Source: Thermalbibacter longus
Lineage (GTDB): Bacteria; Chloroflexota; Chloroflexia; Thermomicrobiales; Thermomicrobiaceae
Assembly (NCBI RefSeq): GCF_023806485.1
Contig: NZ_JAMSLR010000004.1
Span: forward strand, 186,001 to 250,000
Direction of reading: 5' to 3'
DNA: 64,000 nucleotides
This document shows, in pieces, positions 17,515-26,100 of this stretch. Made by a program: the position numbers and the translations under genes. The notes below the pieces were generated by a model, which was not told where the DNA came from, ran no database searches, and saw only the letters and a program-made list of their open reading frames with translations. Every line of letters begins with the position of its first letter. Position 1 is the stretch's first letter.

Positions 17515-19302
17515 ATGAGCCGGGTGACGAAGCTGCTGGTGGCCAACCGCGGGGAGATCGCGCTGCGCGTCATGCGCGCCTGCCGCGAGCTAGGTATCCG
17601 CTGCGTGGCCGTCTACGGCGAGGGCGAGCAGCAGGCTCCACACGTGCGCTATGCCGACGAGGCCTGGCGCATCCCCTCGGTGGCCCCGCTGCCGTACCTC
17701 GACATCGAGGCGCTGCTGGACGTGGCCCGGCGGGCTGGTGTTGATGCCGTGCACCCAGGCTACGGCTTCCTAGCCGAGAATCCGGACTTCGCCCGAGCCT
17801 GCGCGGACAGCGGGTTGGTCTTCGTCGGCCCGCCGCCAGGGGCGATCGCGCTGATGGGGGACAAGGTCGCGGCGCGCCGCGTGGCGGCTGAGGCGGGGGT
17901 GCCGGTCGTTCCCGGGACCAGCGGGCCGGTGACGGTCGAGGAGGCGCGGGCGTTCGGCGACACTCACGGGTACCCGATCGCGATCAAGGCCGCAGCGGGC
18001 GGCGGCGGGCGGGGTTTCCGGGTGGCCTGGGGGCCGGACGAGGTCGAGGCGGCCTGGCTCGGTGCGAGTGGAGAGGCGGAGCGCTATTTCGGCAATCCTG
18101 CTGTCTACACCGAGCGCTACTTCGAGCGTCCGCGGCACATCGAGATCCAGGTGTTCGCCGATGCGCACGGCGCGGTCGTGGCGCTCGGCGAGCGGGACTG
18201 CTCGATCCAGCGCCGGCACCAGAAGCTGATCGAGGAGGCGCCCTCACCGGCGCTCGGCCAAGAGACCCGCGCGCGCATGTGTGCCGCCGCCACGCGGCTA
18301 GCGTGCCAGGTGGGCTACGTCAATGCTGGGACGGTCGAATTCCTTTACCAGGACGGCGAGTTCTACTTCCTGGAGATGAATACCCGCATCCAGGTGGAGC
18401 ATCCCGTGACCGAGGAGATCACCGGCATCGACCTGGTCAAGGAGCAGATCCTGGTTGCGCTGGGCCGGCCGCTCTCGTTCAGCGAGCCGGTCGGCTTCAC
18501 CGGGCATGCCATCGAATGCCGGATCAACGCCGAGGATCCGGCCCACGCCTTTGCGCCTGCTCCCGGAACGGTGGCCGCCTGCCGGCTGCCGGCCGGTTTC
18601 GGCGTGCGGGTGGATGGCGCGGTGGAACCAGGTTACGAAGTGCTGCCGCAGTACGACTCGCTGCTCGCCAAGCTAGTCGTATGGGGGCGAGACCGCGATG
18701 AAGCGCTCGCCCGGCTGCGCCGGGCGCTTGCGGATTTCTCGGTCGAGGGATTGCCGACGACCCTGCCGTTTCACGCGCGCGTCGTCGAGCACCCGACCTT
18801 CATCGGTGGTGACTACGACACGGGCTTTCTGACACGACACCCGGAGGTGTTGGATGGGCTGGAGCAGCGCGTAGGGGGCAGCGATTCCCGGTCGCAAGAT
18901 CATCACGTCGGCGAGTCCTATATCGTCGAGGTTGCAGGCAGGCGCTTCGATGTGCGTATCTACGCGCCATCCTCTGCTAACCCGGTCCCGTCCCGGCGCG
19001 CGCGGCTACCGTCGACCCGACCGGCAACCCTGCGGTCCGGAAGTCGCGACGAGGTGCGAAGTCCGATCCAGGGCACTGTGCTGCGCGTGGCGGTGGAGCA
19101 AGGGGCTCGGGTCGAGGCCGGCGCGCTCCTCTGCGTGATCGAAGCCATGAAGATGGAAAACGAGATCACCGCTCCCCACGGCGGGATGGTGCGAGCGGTC
19201 GAGATTGTGCCAGGGCAGACGGTGCAGCCGGGCGCGCTCCTCGTGGTCATCGAGCCGGCTGGGGAGGCTGGCTCGGAAGCTGCAACCGGGCGCGGCGGAT
19301 GA
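17515..19302 (+). CDS. Acyl-CoA carboxylase alpha subunit: biotin carboxylase fused to biotin carrier
   Basis: About 595 aa. The ATP-grasp biotin carboxylase occupies residues about 5-450 (KLLVANRGEIALRV, AAAGGGGRGFRV, EMNTRIQVEHPVTEEITGIDL). The C-terminal biotinyl domain carries EAMK546MEN, where the lysine is biotinylated. A linker of about 50 residues rich in Arg, Ser and Pro joins them. With the beta and epsilon-like genes upstream it should make a complete ATP-dependent carboxylase. Start candidates are ATG 17503, ATG 17515 and GTG 17524; GGAGAG at 17508 best suits 17515 or 17524. Confidence 0.94.
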   Translation: MSRVTKLLVANRGEIALRVMRACRELGIRCVAVYGEGEQQAPHVRYADEAWRIPSVAPLPYLDIEALLDVARRAGVDAVHPGYGFLAENPDFARACADSGLVFVGPPPGAIALMGDKVAARRVAAEAGVPVVPGTSGPVTVEEARAFGDTHGYPIAIKAAAGGGGRGFRVAWGPDEVEAAWLGASGEAERYFGNPAVYTERYFERPRHIEIQVFADAHGAVVALGERDCSIQRRHQKLIEEAPSPALGQETRARMCAAATRLACQVGYVNAGTVEFLYQDGEFYFLEMNTRIQVEHPVTEEITGIDLVKEQILVALGRPLSFSEPVGFTGHAIECRINAEDPAHAFAPAPGTVAACRLPAGFGVRVDGAVEPGYEVLPQYDSLLAKLVVWGRDRDEALARLRRALADFSVEGLPTTLPFHARVVEHPTFIGGDYDTGFLTRHPEVLDGLEQRVGGSDSRSQDHHVGESYIVEVAGRRFDVRIYAPSSANPVPSRRARLPSTRPATLRSGSRDEVRSPIQGTVLRVAVEQGARVEAGALLCVIEAMKMENEITAPHGGMVRAVEIVPGQTVQPGALLVVIEPAGEAGSEAATGRGG

Positions 19303-19591
19303 AGCGTGGAGATCTGATCCTGCGCTGGCGCGGCCGGCCAGCCGGCGTTGTGCTCGCCCTGAGGATCCAACGGTTTCACGCAGTGGCGACGCGCTCTAGC
19401 AAGGTGCCGGCCGCCACGAGCAAACCGGAGCAGCGCGCAAGGAACCGCGTGTGATGTGCCCTCAGGTACCTGCCCCCTGACGCTCTCTCCCGGCTGTTTC
19501 GCTTTCCCCTCTCCGGGGCGGATGCCTGGTGGCGGAAGCCGCCGGGTGTCCGGACGCTTTGTACGAACACCGATGAGTTGACAGAAGATCA

Positions 19592-19620
19592 TTGCGCCGG
19601 GGGGTGTACGTATGTATCAT
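19592..19620 (+). promoter_or_regulatory. Candidate promoter of the mraZ/dcw operon
   Basis: TTGCGC (19592-19597) and TATCAT (19615-19620) are 17 bases apart, giving a start near 19627. A perfect TTGACA at 19578-19583 lies close by, but no -10 sits at 16-18 bases from it. The promoter call is strengthened by the TGGG repeats that begin at the expected start site. Confidence 0.45.
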
Positions 19621-19621
19621 T

Positions 19622-19690
19622 GTGGACAACGGTGGGGGAAGGTGGGGATAAGTGGGGACCACTGTGGAAAACAGGGTGGCCGGGTGGGGG
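19622..19690 (+). promoter_or_regulatory. MraZ operator: TGGG direct repeats with 10-bp period
   Basis: GTGGGG occurs at 19632, 19642 and 19652, exactly 10 bp apart, preceded by GTGGAC at 19622 in the same phase. It is followed by looser copies at 19664 (GTGGAA), 19676 (GTGGCC) and 19684 (GTGGGG). E. coli MraZ is known to bind TGGGN direct repeats separated by 5 bases, that is, a 10-bp period. The array overlaps the predicted transcription start about 150-210 bases before mraZ, which fits autorepression of the whole operon. Confidence 0.75.
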
Positions 19691-19835
19691 ATGGGCCTCC
19701 TAAGACCGGGTGTCTCCTCGCTGGCATTCCCGATCTCCTCACCGCGCGGGCGAACGATGCTCCCCGCGATCGGGCCGGCATGGACAGATGCCTCGCGGTA
19801 CCAGCGCCGGGCAGACGAACGGGACTCGACCTGCG

Positions 19836-20264
19836 ATGTTTCTCGGCCGCTATAGCCACACGATCGACGAAAAGGGCCGTCTCGCGATTCCGGCCCGGTT
19901 TCGCGACCTCTTCGGAGGCGAAGCTGTCCTGACTCGCGGTATCGACCGCTGTCTCACGCTCTATCCGATGGCTGCTTGGCGCCCGCTGGCCGAGAAGGTC
20001 TCCGCGCTGTCGATCAGCGATCCGGACGCCCGCACCTTCCGGCGCATGGTCTTCGCTGAGGCGACCGTAGTCCAGTTCGACCGCCAGGGGCGCATCCTGC
20101 TTCCCCCGGAGCTGCGCGATTACGCCGGGCTGGAGCGCGATGCCGTCGTGGTCGGCGTGAACACCTACGTCGAGATCTGGAGCCCGTCCGCCTGGTCGGC
20201 TCAGGCGGAGATGATCGAGCGCGAGGGTGCCTCGATCGCCCAGCGCCTGGCAACGCTGATCTAG
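19836..20264 (+). CDS. mraZ: Transcriptional regulator MraZ
   Basis: A 142-aa protein with the two AbrB-like repeats of MraZ. Each has a DxxxR signature: [16 protein letters not shown] (about 11-26) and [16 protein letters not shown] (about 77-92). MraZ forms ring oligomers, binds TGGG repeats upstream of its own gene and represses the dcw cluster. An array matching that site lies upstream. The ATG at 19836 (MFLGRYSH) is the conserved start, although the frame is open from 19710. It is the first gene of the cluster. Confidence 0.96.
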   Translation: MFLGRYSHTIDEKGRLAIPARFRDLFGGEAVLTRGIDRCLTLYPMAAWRPLAEKVSALSISDPDARTFRRMVFAEATVVQFDRQGRILLPPELRDYAGLERDAVVVGVNTYVEIWSPSAWSAQAEMIEREGASIAQRLATLI

Positions 20265-20334
20265 CGTGCGGCACTCGGCGGCCGGGAGATCCTCGGCTTC
20301 CGCACCTTCCCCGGCAACAGCACGGAGCAGGACG

Positions 20335-21321
20335 ATGCGCGAGAGGGTCATCACCACAATCTACCCTGAGGCGCCGCGGGCCGGGTCAGGAGGATCGTCG
20401 CTCCACCGGCCGGTGCTGCTCCGACCGGCGATCGAGCTACTGGCCGTGCGGCCTGGAGGGCGCTATATCGACGCGACGTTCGGTGGGGGAGGGCACACTC
20501 GGGCGATCCTGGAGGCCAGCTCCCCGGACGGCGTAGTACTGGCGATCGATGCTGATCCCGAGGCGATCGCGCGGGCCGAAGCGCTGGCGCGCGAGTTCCC
20601 AGGCCGGGTCGTTCCCTGCCAGGGTAACTTCGCCGCGCTCGCCGAGCTGGCGCGCGTCCGCGGCTTTGTCGAGGTCGATGGGATACTCTTCGACCTCGGT
20701 CTCTCCTCGTTCCAGCTCGCCGCCCCCAGCCGTGGTTTCTCCTTCCAGCTCAGCGGGCCGCTCGACATGCGCTTCGACCCCACACGCGGCCAGCCTGCCT
20801 CGGTCATCGTCAATACTTGGCCTGTCGATCGGCTGGCCGAGTTGCTTACCAAGTACGGGGAGGAGCCACGAGCGCGCCGGATTGCTCGGGCCATCGTAGA
20901 GGCGCGGCAGCGTGCGCCGATCGAGACGACCGGGCAGCTTGCGGAGATCGTGAGCCGCGTCGTGGGCCGTCGCCGCGGTATCCATCCCGCGACGCAGACC
21001 TTCCAGGCACTGCGAATCGCGGTGAATCAGGAACTGGAGGCGCTGGAAGCGGGTCTCGCCGCGTCAGTCGAGCTCCTTCGACCGGGCGGCAGGCTGGTGG
21101 TGATCTCCTTCCACTCGCTCGAGGATCGGCTAGTAAAGCAGTTCCTGCGGGCGGAGGCGCAACCGTGCCGCTGCCCACCTGGTGTGCCGGTCTGCGTGTG
21201 CGGGCAACAGCCGCGGCTGCGGATCCTCACCCGCAAGCCGGTGCGACCGGATCCCGAGGAAGTTCAGGTCAACCCACGGAGCAGGAGCGCGCGCCTGCGA
21301 GCAGCGGAGCGACTGCCATGA
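20335..21321 (+). CDS. rsmH: 16S rRNA (cytosine(1402)-N4)-methyltransferase
   Basis: A 328-aa SAM-dependent enzyme that methylates C1402 in the 16S rRNA P-site. Motifs are [14 protein letters not shown] near the start, [14 protein letters not shown] (SAM loop), [12 protein letters not shown], and [20 protein letters not shown] towards the end. A Cys-rich stretch [13 protein letters not shown] is typical of the family. GGAG and AGGA precede the ATG at 20335; the frame extends to GTG 20266 but homologues begin later. ftsL overlaps its stop (ATGA). Confidence 0.96.
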   Translation: MRERVITTIYPEAPRAGSGGSSLHRPVLLRPAIELLAVRPGGRYIDATFGGGGHTRAILEASSPDGVVLAIDADPEAIARAEALAREFPGRVVPCQGNFAALAELARVRGFVEVDGILFDLGLSSFQLAAPSRGFSFQLSGPLDMRFDPTRGQPASVIVNTWPVDRLAELLTKYGEEPRARRIARAIVEARQRAPIETTGQLAEIVSRVVGRRRGIHPATQTFQALRIAVNQELEALEAGLAASVELLRPGGRLVVISFHSLEDRLVKQFLRAEAQPCRCPPGVPVCVCGQQPRLRILTRKPVRPDPEEVQVNPRSRSARLRAAERLP

Positions 21322-21827
21322 GTACAACGGTAAGGCCGCGAGCGAGCATGGGGACCGCTGCGTTTCGGCCAGCGCGCGAATCCCGCGCCGCGAGGGCCGT
21401 ACGGGCGGCCGGGGGATTGAGCAACGTGGCGATCGCGGTCATCGTAGCGCTGGCCCTCGGCGGGTTGAGCGTGCTCTATTTGATCCAGACGAGCCAGGTC
21501 GTGCAGCTCGGCTATCAGCTCACCCACCTTCAGGACGAACACGATACGCTGGTTCTGGAGAACTCGCGCCTGCGTTACGAGATCGCTCGTTACCAGTCGC
21601 TGGACACGATCGAGCGGATGGCGCGGGACGAGCTGGGCATGGTGCCTGTTCGACGAACGCTGTTCCTCGATGTCGAACGGCCGCCGCAATCCGAGTCAGA
21701 ACCCGCTGCCGGGCCCGCAACGGGTACAGTATCTCGCTGGCAGCGTCTCTGGGACCTGATCTGGGGTATCGGACGGGCGCGCGATCCTGAGGACCGGGCG
21801 CCAGCGAGCGGGCAGGGGGGCGGGTGA
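21318..21827 (+). CDS. ftsL: Cell division protein FtsL/DivIC-type
   Basis: A 169-aa bitopic protein. It has a basic cytoplasmic N-terminus (about 1-34), one transmembrane helix ([20 protein letters not shown], about 37-56), and an extracellular coiled coil with leucine-zipper-like spacing ([26 protein letters not shown]). The end of the coil, [12 protein letters not shown], is the classical FtsL/septum-formation-initiator motif. It probably pairs with FtsQ (DivIB) to activate FtsW-FtsI. The last 60 residues are a low-complexity extension. It sits in the canonical place between rsmH and ftsI. Confidence 0.88.
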   Translation: MSTTVRPRASMGTAAFRPARESRAARAVRAAGGLSNVAIAVIVALALGGLSVLYLIQTSQVVQLGYQLTHLQDEHDTLVLENSRLRYEIARYQSLDTIERMARDELGMVPVRRTLFLDVERPPQSESEPAAGPATGTVSRWQRLWDLIWGIGRARDPEDRAPASGQGGG

Positions 21828-23557
21828 TGCATCGCCCAGGAGGGACCTCTTCGCGGCGAATCTACCTGCTATACGCCTGCTTCGTGCTCTTCGCGGGCGC
21901 AGTAGGCTATCGCGTCTTCTCCTTCCAGGTGATGCAGGGGCCGGCGCTCGCTCAGCGCGCTGAAGAGTTCCGTTACCGCGAGGATCTGGTTCCGGCGCAC
22001 CGGGGCGACATCCTCGATGCCCGCGGCCGCGTGCTCGCCACCGACGTGCCCGCCGACCGGATCTCAGCCATCATCCAGGAGGTGGAAGATCCCCGAAAGA
22101 CGGCTCAGTTGCTCGCGCCGCTGATCGGTCGAAGCGAGGATGACATCTTCGCTGCTTTGACCCAGCCCGATAAGGAGTGGGTCGTGCTGCAGCGGCGGCT
22201 CTCTTCGGAGGCGTCCCAGCGGATTCGCGAGTTGAATCTCCCCGGGATCGTGCTCGCTCCCGAGCCACGCCGTGTCTATCCGATGGGCAGCTTCGCGGCG
22301 CAGGTGATCGGTTTCGTGAACTGGGAGTACGCCGGAGCCTACGGGATCGAGGCGGCCTACGACGACGTAGTCGGTGGTGTCCCCGGGCAGTTGATCGGTG
22401 AGCGAGACGCCGCGGGTAACGTGATCGCGCTGGGTCAAAGCGTCTGGAACCCACCCCGCGATGGGGCCACGCTGGTGCTTACGATCGACAGCGCCGTGCA
22501 GCGCATCGCCGAGCAGGCGCTCCGCGAGGCGGTCGAGGAGCAGGAAGCGGCCGGCGGGACGATCATCGTTCAGGACCCGAAGACCGGGGCCATCCTCGCC
22601 ATGGCGAGCCTGCCATCGTTCGACCCGAACCACTTCGAGGATGTCGAAGATCCGGGGCCGTTCGGCAACCCGGCGGTGTCGGCCGGCTACGAGCCGGGTT
22701 CGACGTTCAAGATCATTACCATGGCGCTCGGGCTCGATGCCGGCGTGGTGACGCCCGGCACCACCGTGGATGGCGGCGCCTATCGGGAGCTGCCTGACGG
22801 AACCCGCATCTACAACGCGTTGCACCAGGAGTTCGGCATCGAGACGATGACCGAGGTGCTCGCGCACTCCAGCAATGTGGGCGCGATGTTCGTGGCGGAC
22901 CGGCTCGGTGCCGAAGCGTTTTACGAGGGTGTTCGCCGCTTCGGGTTCGGGGAGCCGACCGGTGTCGACCTTCCAGCCGAGTCGGGGGGCATCGTCCACG
23001 CTCCGGATAGCCCGCTCTGGTCGCTCACCACGTTCTATACGAACGCCTTCGGTCAGGGAGTGACGGTAACGCCGATCCAGCTCGTCAACGCGGTGTCTGC
23101 CATCGCCAACGGTGGCACCTTGATGCGCCCCTATGTCGTCCAGGAGATCCGCGATGACGAGAAAACGACAGTGACTCATCCGGAGCCGGTACGACGGGTC
23201 GTTCGCCCGGAGACAGCAAAGCAACTCACTGACATGCTGGTCCAGGTGATGGAAACAGAGTATCGAGGAAAGTTCGATATCCCTGGGTATCGGGTCGCCG
23301 CCAAGACGGGCACTGCCGAGATCCCGTCGCCGGCGGGTGGCTATGAGACCGGGGACGGCTCGACGATCGCCTCGGTGGTTGGGTTCGGGCCGGTGGAGGA
23401 CCCGCAATTCACCGTGCTGGTCAAGATCGACCGGCCGAAGAAATCGCCCTGGGGCGAGCGGGCGGCCGGGCCAGCCTTTCGCAAGGTGTTCCAGGAGCTG
23501 TTCTTGCTCTACGGTATCCCACCGAGCCAGCCGGCTGAGCTGGACGGTGGATCGTGA
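21827..23557 (+). CDS. ftsI: Septal penicillin-binding protein (class B transpeptidase)
   Basis: A 576-aa class B PBP that cross-links septal peptidoglycan. It has one N-terminal membrane anchor (IYLLYACFVLFAGAVGY), a pedestal domain with RGDILDARGRVLA, and the transpeptidase domain with S292-TFK (nucleophile), S348-S-N350 and K493-T-G495. There is no PASTA domain at the C-terminus. A GTG at 21824 is an alternative start; the ATG at 21827 reuses the last base of the ftsL stop. FtsW, its glycosyltransferase partner, is encoded further down the cluster. Confidence 0.94.
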   Translation: MHRPGGTSSRRIYLLYACFVLFAGAVGYRVFSFQVMQGPALAQRAEEFRYREDLVPAHRGDILDARGRVLATDVPADRISAIIQEVEDPRKTAQLLAPLIGRSEDDIFAALTQPDKEWVVLQRRLSSEASQRIRELNLPGIVLAPEPRRVYPMGSFAAQVIGFVNWEYAGAYGIEAAYDDVVGGVPGQLIGERDAAGNVIALGQSVWNPPRDGATLVLTIDSAVQRIAEQALREAVEEQEAAGGTIIVQDPKTGAILAMASLPSFDPNHFEDVEDPGPFGNPAVSAGYEPGSTFKIITMALGLDAGVVTPGTTVDGGAYRELPDGTRIYNALHQEFGIETMTEVLAHSSNVGAMFVADRLGAEAFYEGVRRFGFGEPTGVDLPAESGGIVHAPDSPLWSLTTFYTNAFGQGVTVTPIQLVNAVSAIANGGTLMRPYVVQEIRDDEKTTVTHPEPVRRVVRPETAKQLTDMLVQVMETEYRGKFDIPGYRVAAKTGTAEIPSPAGGYETGDGSTIASVVGFGPVEDPQFTVLVKIDRPKKSPWGERAAGPAFRKVFQELFLLYGIPPSQPAELDGGS

Positions 23558-23650
23558 TGTTTTCAGCGGTCATACTTGGCGTTTGGGAGTGGGGAAGCGC
23601 TGACTGTCCGATGTGCAGGGCTTCGACTCCGGGAATGGAGGGCGACACCC

Positions 23651-25054
23651 GTGATCTCGCTACGCGACATCCTCGAGGGGAGCGGAGGCGTCCTCCGCGG
23701 AAACGCGCATCCCGATCTTCTCCTGCGGCATATCCGGCATGACTCGCGAGAGGTCGAGCCGGGTGACCTCTTCGTCGCGATCGTGGGCGAGCGGCACGAC
23801 GGTCATGACTTCGTTTCGGACGCGCTTGCGCGGGGCGCTCGTGCGGTCATGGTCGACCGGCAGCACGCGCCGTCACTCGAGGAGTTGTCGGTCCCAGTGA
23901 TCGTGGTCGACGACACCACGGCTGGATTGCAGCGCCTGGCGTCGTACTGGCGCTCACTGTTCGATGTGCGGGTTGTCGGGATCACCGGGAGCATCGGCAA
24001 GACCAGCACGAAGGAGGCGGTGGCGTCGGTGGCGTCGCAGCGCTACCAGGTGGTCCGTACCCGGCGGAGCTACAACACCGATATCGGCGTTTCCCTGGCG
24101 CTGCTGGAGATTACTCCGGATACCGAGGTCGTCGTGCTGGAGCTGGGTGAAGCCTATCGGCTGAACGAGGTGCGCGAGCTATGCCAGCTCGGCCGACCAT
24201 CGATCGGGGTCGTGACCAACGTCAGCTACTCGCACCTGGGCCGGATGGGCACGCTCGAGGCGATCGCCGAGAGCATCGCCGAGCTGCCCGAGTCGCTGCC
24301 GGACGACGGTGTGGCGGTGCTCAACGGCGATGACTTCCGGGTTCGCGCCATGGCGGAACGATGCCGTTGCCCGGTGGTGCTCTATGGCTTGGCTCCGGAT
24401 TGCGACGCTCGGGCGGAGGCGATCGAGAGTCACGGGCTGGCCGGCATCTCCTTCGATCTGATTCTGGACGGCCAGCGCAGCCGCGTGCGACTACCACTGC
24501 TCGGCAGGCACAGCGTCCACACCGCCCTGGCCGCGATCGCCACCGGTCGTGCCCTGGGCATGACGCTCGACGAGATCTTGCCCGGCTTTACTGACCCGAC
24601 GGTACAGGTCAGGCTGCTGACGGTGCCGGGCATCAACGGCTCCACGATCCTCGACGACACCTACAATGCCAATCCGACGTCGTGCTTGGCAGCGCTGAGC
24701 TTGCTGGGAGAGATCCCTGCTAGGCGGCGCATTGCCGTCTTCGGCGACATGTATGAGCTCGGATGGTACGAAGAGGAAGGGCATCGGCTGGTCGGCCGGC
24801 GTGCCGCCACGATCGTGGATCGGCTATTCACGCTCGGGCCGCGCGCTCGACTGATCGCCGCCGAGGCAGTCAACGGCGGCCTGCCCGCGGTCTCGGTGAT
24901 CGCGACCGAGGATCGGCGAGAGCTCATCGACCTCTTGCGCGATACCCTGGAGCCGGGTGACTTCGTGCTGATCAAGGGAGCACGGGGGATGCGCATGGAA
25001 GAGATCGTCGAAGCGTTGCGCGCCCCCGATCAGCAGGCGGAAGGGGTGAAGTGA
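23651..25054 (+). CDS. murF: UDP-MurNAc-tripeptide--D-alanyl-D-alanine ligase
   Basis: A 467-aa Mur ligase, the last cytoplasmic ligase of the peptide stem. It has an N-terminal UDP-binding domain with HDSREVEPGDLFVAI, the ATP loop GITGSIGKTSTKE (near residue 110), the LELGEAYRLNEV region, DDTYNANPTS, and the C-terminal KGARGMRMEEIV typical of MurF rather than MurE. The GTG at 23651 follows GGAGGG at 9 bases; the open frame begins at 23576. In most clusters murE precedes it, but here a 93-base gap follows ftsI and murE is absent. Confidence 0.93.
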   Translation: MISLRDILEGSGGVLRGNAHPDLLLRHIRHDSREVEPGDLFVAIVGERHDGHDFVSDALARGARAVMVDRQHAPSLEELSVPVIVVDDTTAGLQRLASYWRSLFDVRVVGITGSIGKTSTKEAVASVASQRYQVVRTRRSYNTDIGVSLALLEITPDTEVVVLELGEAYRLNEVRELCQLGRPSIGVVTNVSYSHLGRMGTLEAIAESIAELPESLPDDGVAVLNGDDFRVRAMAERCRCPVVLYGLAPDCDARAEAIESHGLAGISFDLILDGQRSRVRLPLLGRHSVHTALAAIATGRALGMTLDEILPGFTDPTVQVRLLTVPGINGSTILDDTYNANPTSCLAALSLLGEIPARRRIAVFGDMYELGWYEEEGHRLVGRRAATIVDRLFTLGPRARLIAAEAVNGGLPAVSVIATEDRRELIDLLRDTLEPGDFVLIKGARGMRMEEIVEALRAPDQQAEGVK

Positions 25055-26091
25055 GCGAGCTTCTCGGACTCGTTACAGGCACCTGGACGCTCTTTCGAGC
25101 GCACAGCGTGCTCCCGCGTGATCCAGGGGAAAACCTCGCGCTGTCACTGGCGCTCTCCGGGGTGGCGTTCATGGTGACTGTGCTGGTGGGTGCTCCCTAC
25201 ATCCGGTGGTTACGCCGGCACAACATCGGCAAGCGGATCCGCATCGAGGGACCGGAGGGGCACTTCTACAAGATGGGCACACCGACCATGGGCGGCTTCA
25301 TGATCACGGTGCCCGTTATCCTCCTGACACTCATCTTCAACCTCGCGGGCCGTCTCTCTATGCTCCTCCCGCTCGGCGTGCTGATCGGCACTGCCACGCT
25401 CGGGGCCATCGACGACCGGATGAATCTCGTGGGCGGCTCGCGTACCGGGATGACGGCACGCTTCAAGATGGCCTGGCTCTTGCTCTTCTCGATCATCAGC
25501 GCGCTGATCCTGCACTTCCCGCTCGGGCTGCGCAGCATCTATATCCCGGTATTCGGCAAGTACGATATCGGCCTCCTCTATATCCCGATCGCGGTGATCG
25601 CTATCGCTGGCACGGCCAATGCGGTGAACCTGACCGACGGGCTCGATACGCTGGCTGGCGGGACTGCAGCCGTTGCCTTCACGGCCTATGGGATCATCGC
25701 CTTTCTCCAGGGGCAGATTCAGGTAGTGACCTTCTGCTTTACCATGGTGGGCTCGCTGCTCGGCTTCCTCTGGTATAACGCGCATCCGGCCCAGGTATTC
25801 ATGGGGGACACTGGCTCGCTTGCGCTCGGCGCGGCGCTCGCGACAGCGGCGTTCATGACCGGCCAGTGGCTGCTCCTGCCGTTGATCGGCATCGTCTTCG
25901 TCGCCGAGGCGGTCTCAGTCATGTTGCAGGTCGCCTACTTCAAGCTGACTGGCGGCAAGCGACTCTTCCGGATGACGCCGCTGCACCATCACTTCGAGCT
26001 GCTGGGCTGGTCGGAGACGCAGATCACCCTGCGCTTCTGGCTGGTCGGCATGATGGCTGGCCTGCTCGGCATGGCCCTGGCCCTCATCTAG
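25051..26091 (+). CDS. mraY: Phospho-MurNAc-pentapeptide transferase
   Basis: A 346-aa integral membrane enzyme that makes lipid I from UDP-MurNAc-pentapeptide and undecaprenyl phosphate. About ten transmembrane helices are visible. Signature loops are KMGTPTMGGF, the Asp pair in IDDRMNLV, NAVNLTDGLDTLAGG, FMGDTGSLALG and the histidine cluster PLHHHFELLGW. The GTG start overlaps the murF stop (GTGA) and AAGGGG lies upstream. It needs MurG to finish lipid II, but murG is not in this cluster. Confidence 0.96.
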   Translation: MSELLGLVTGTWTLFRAHSVLPRDPGENLALSLALSGVAFMVTVLVGAPYIRWLRRHNIGKRIRIEGPEGHFYKMGTPTMGGFMITVPVILLTLIFNLAGRLSMLLPLGVLIGTATLGAIDDRMNLVGGSRTGMTARFKMAWLLLFSIISALILHFPLGLRSIYIPVFGKYDIGLLYIPIAVIAIAGTANAVNLTDGLDTLAGGTAAVAFTAYGIIAFLQGQIQVVTFCFTMVGSLLGFLWYNAHPAQVFMGDTGSLALGAALATAAFMTGQWLLLPLIGIVFVAEAVSVMLQVAYFKLTGGKRLFRMTPLHHHFELLGWSETQITLRFWLVGMMAGLLGMALALI

Positions 26092-26100
26092 AGGTGTCCC

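Larger units (their letters stand above)
19303..19835. other. Upstream region of the dcw cluster
   Basis: About 530 bases. The left half shows no convincing gene; a 51-codon frame at 19299-19454 overlapping the carboxylase stop has no family resemblance. The right half holds the probable mraZ promoter and the TGGG repeat array. The transcribed leader before the mraZ ATG would be about 200 nt. Confidence 0.6.

Noticed and set aside
19299-19454. 51-codon frame overlapping the carboxylase alpha stop (ATGA)
   Set aside because: Short, Arg-rich, no domain or motif, and no second line of support.
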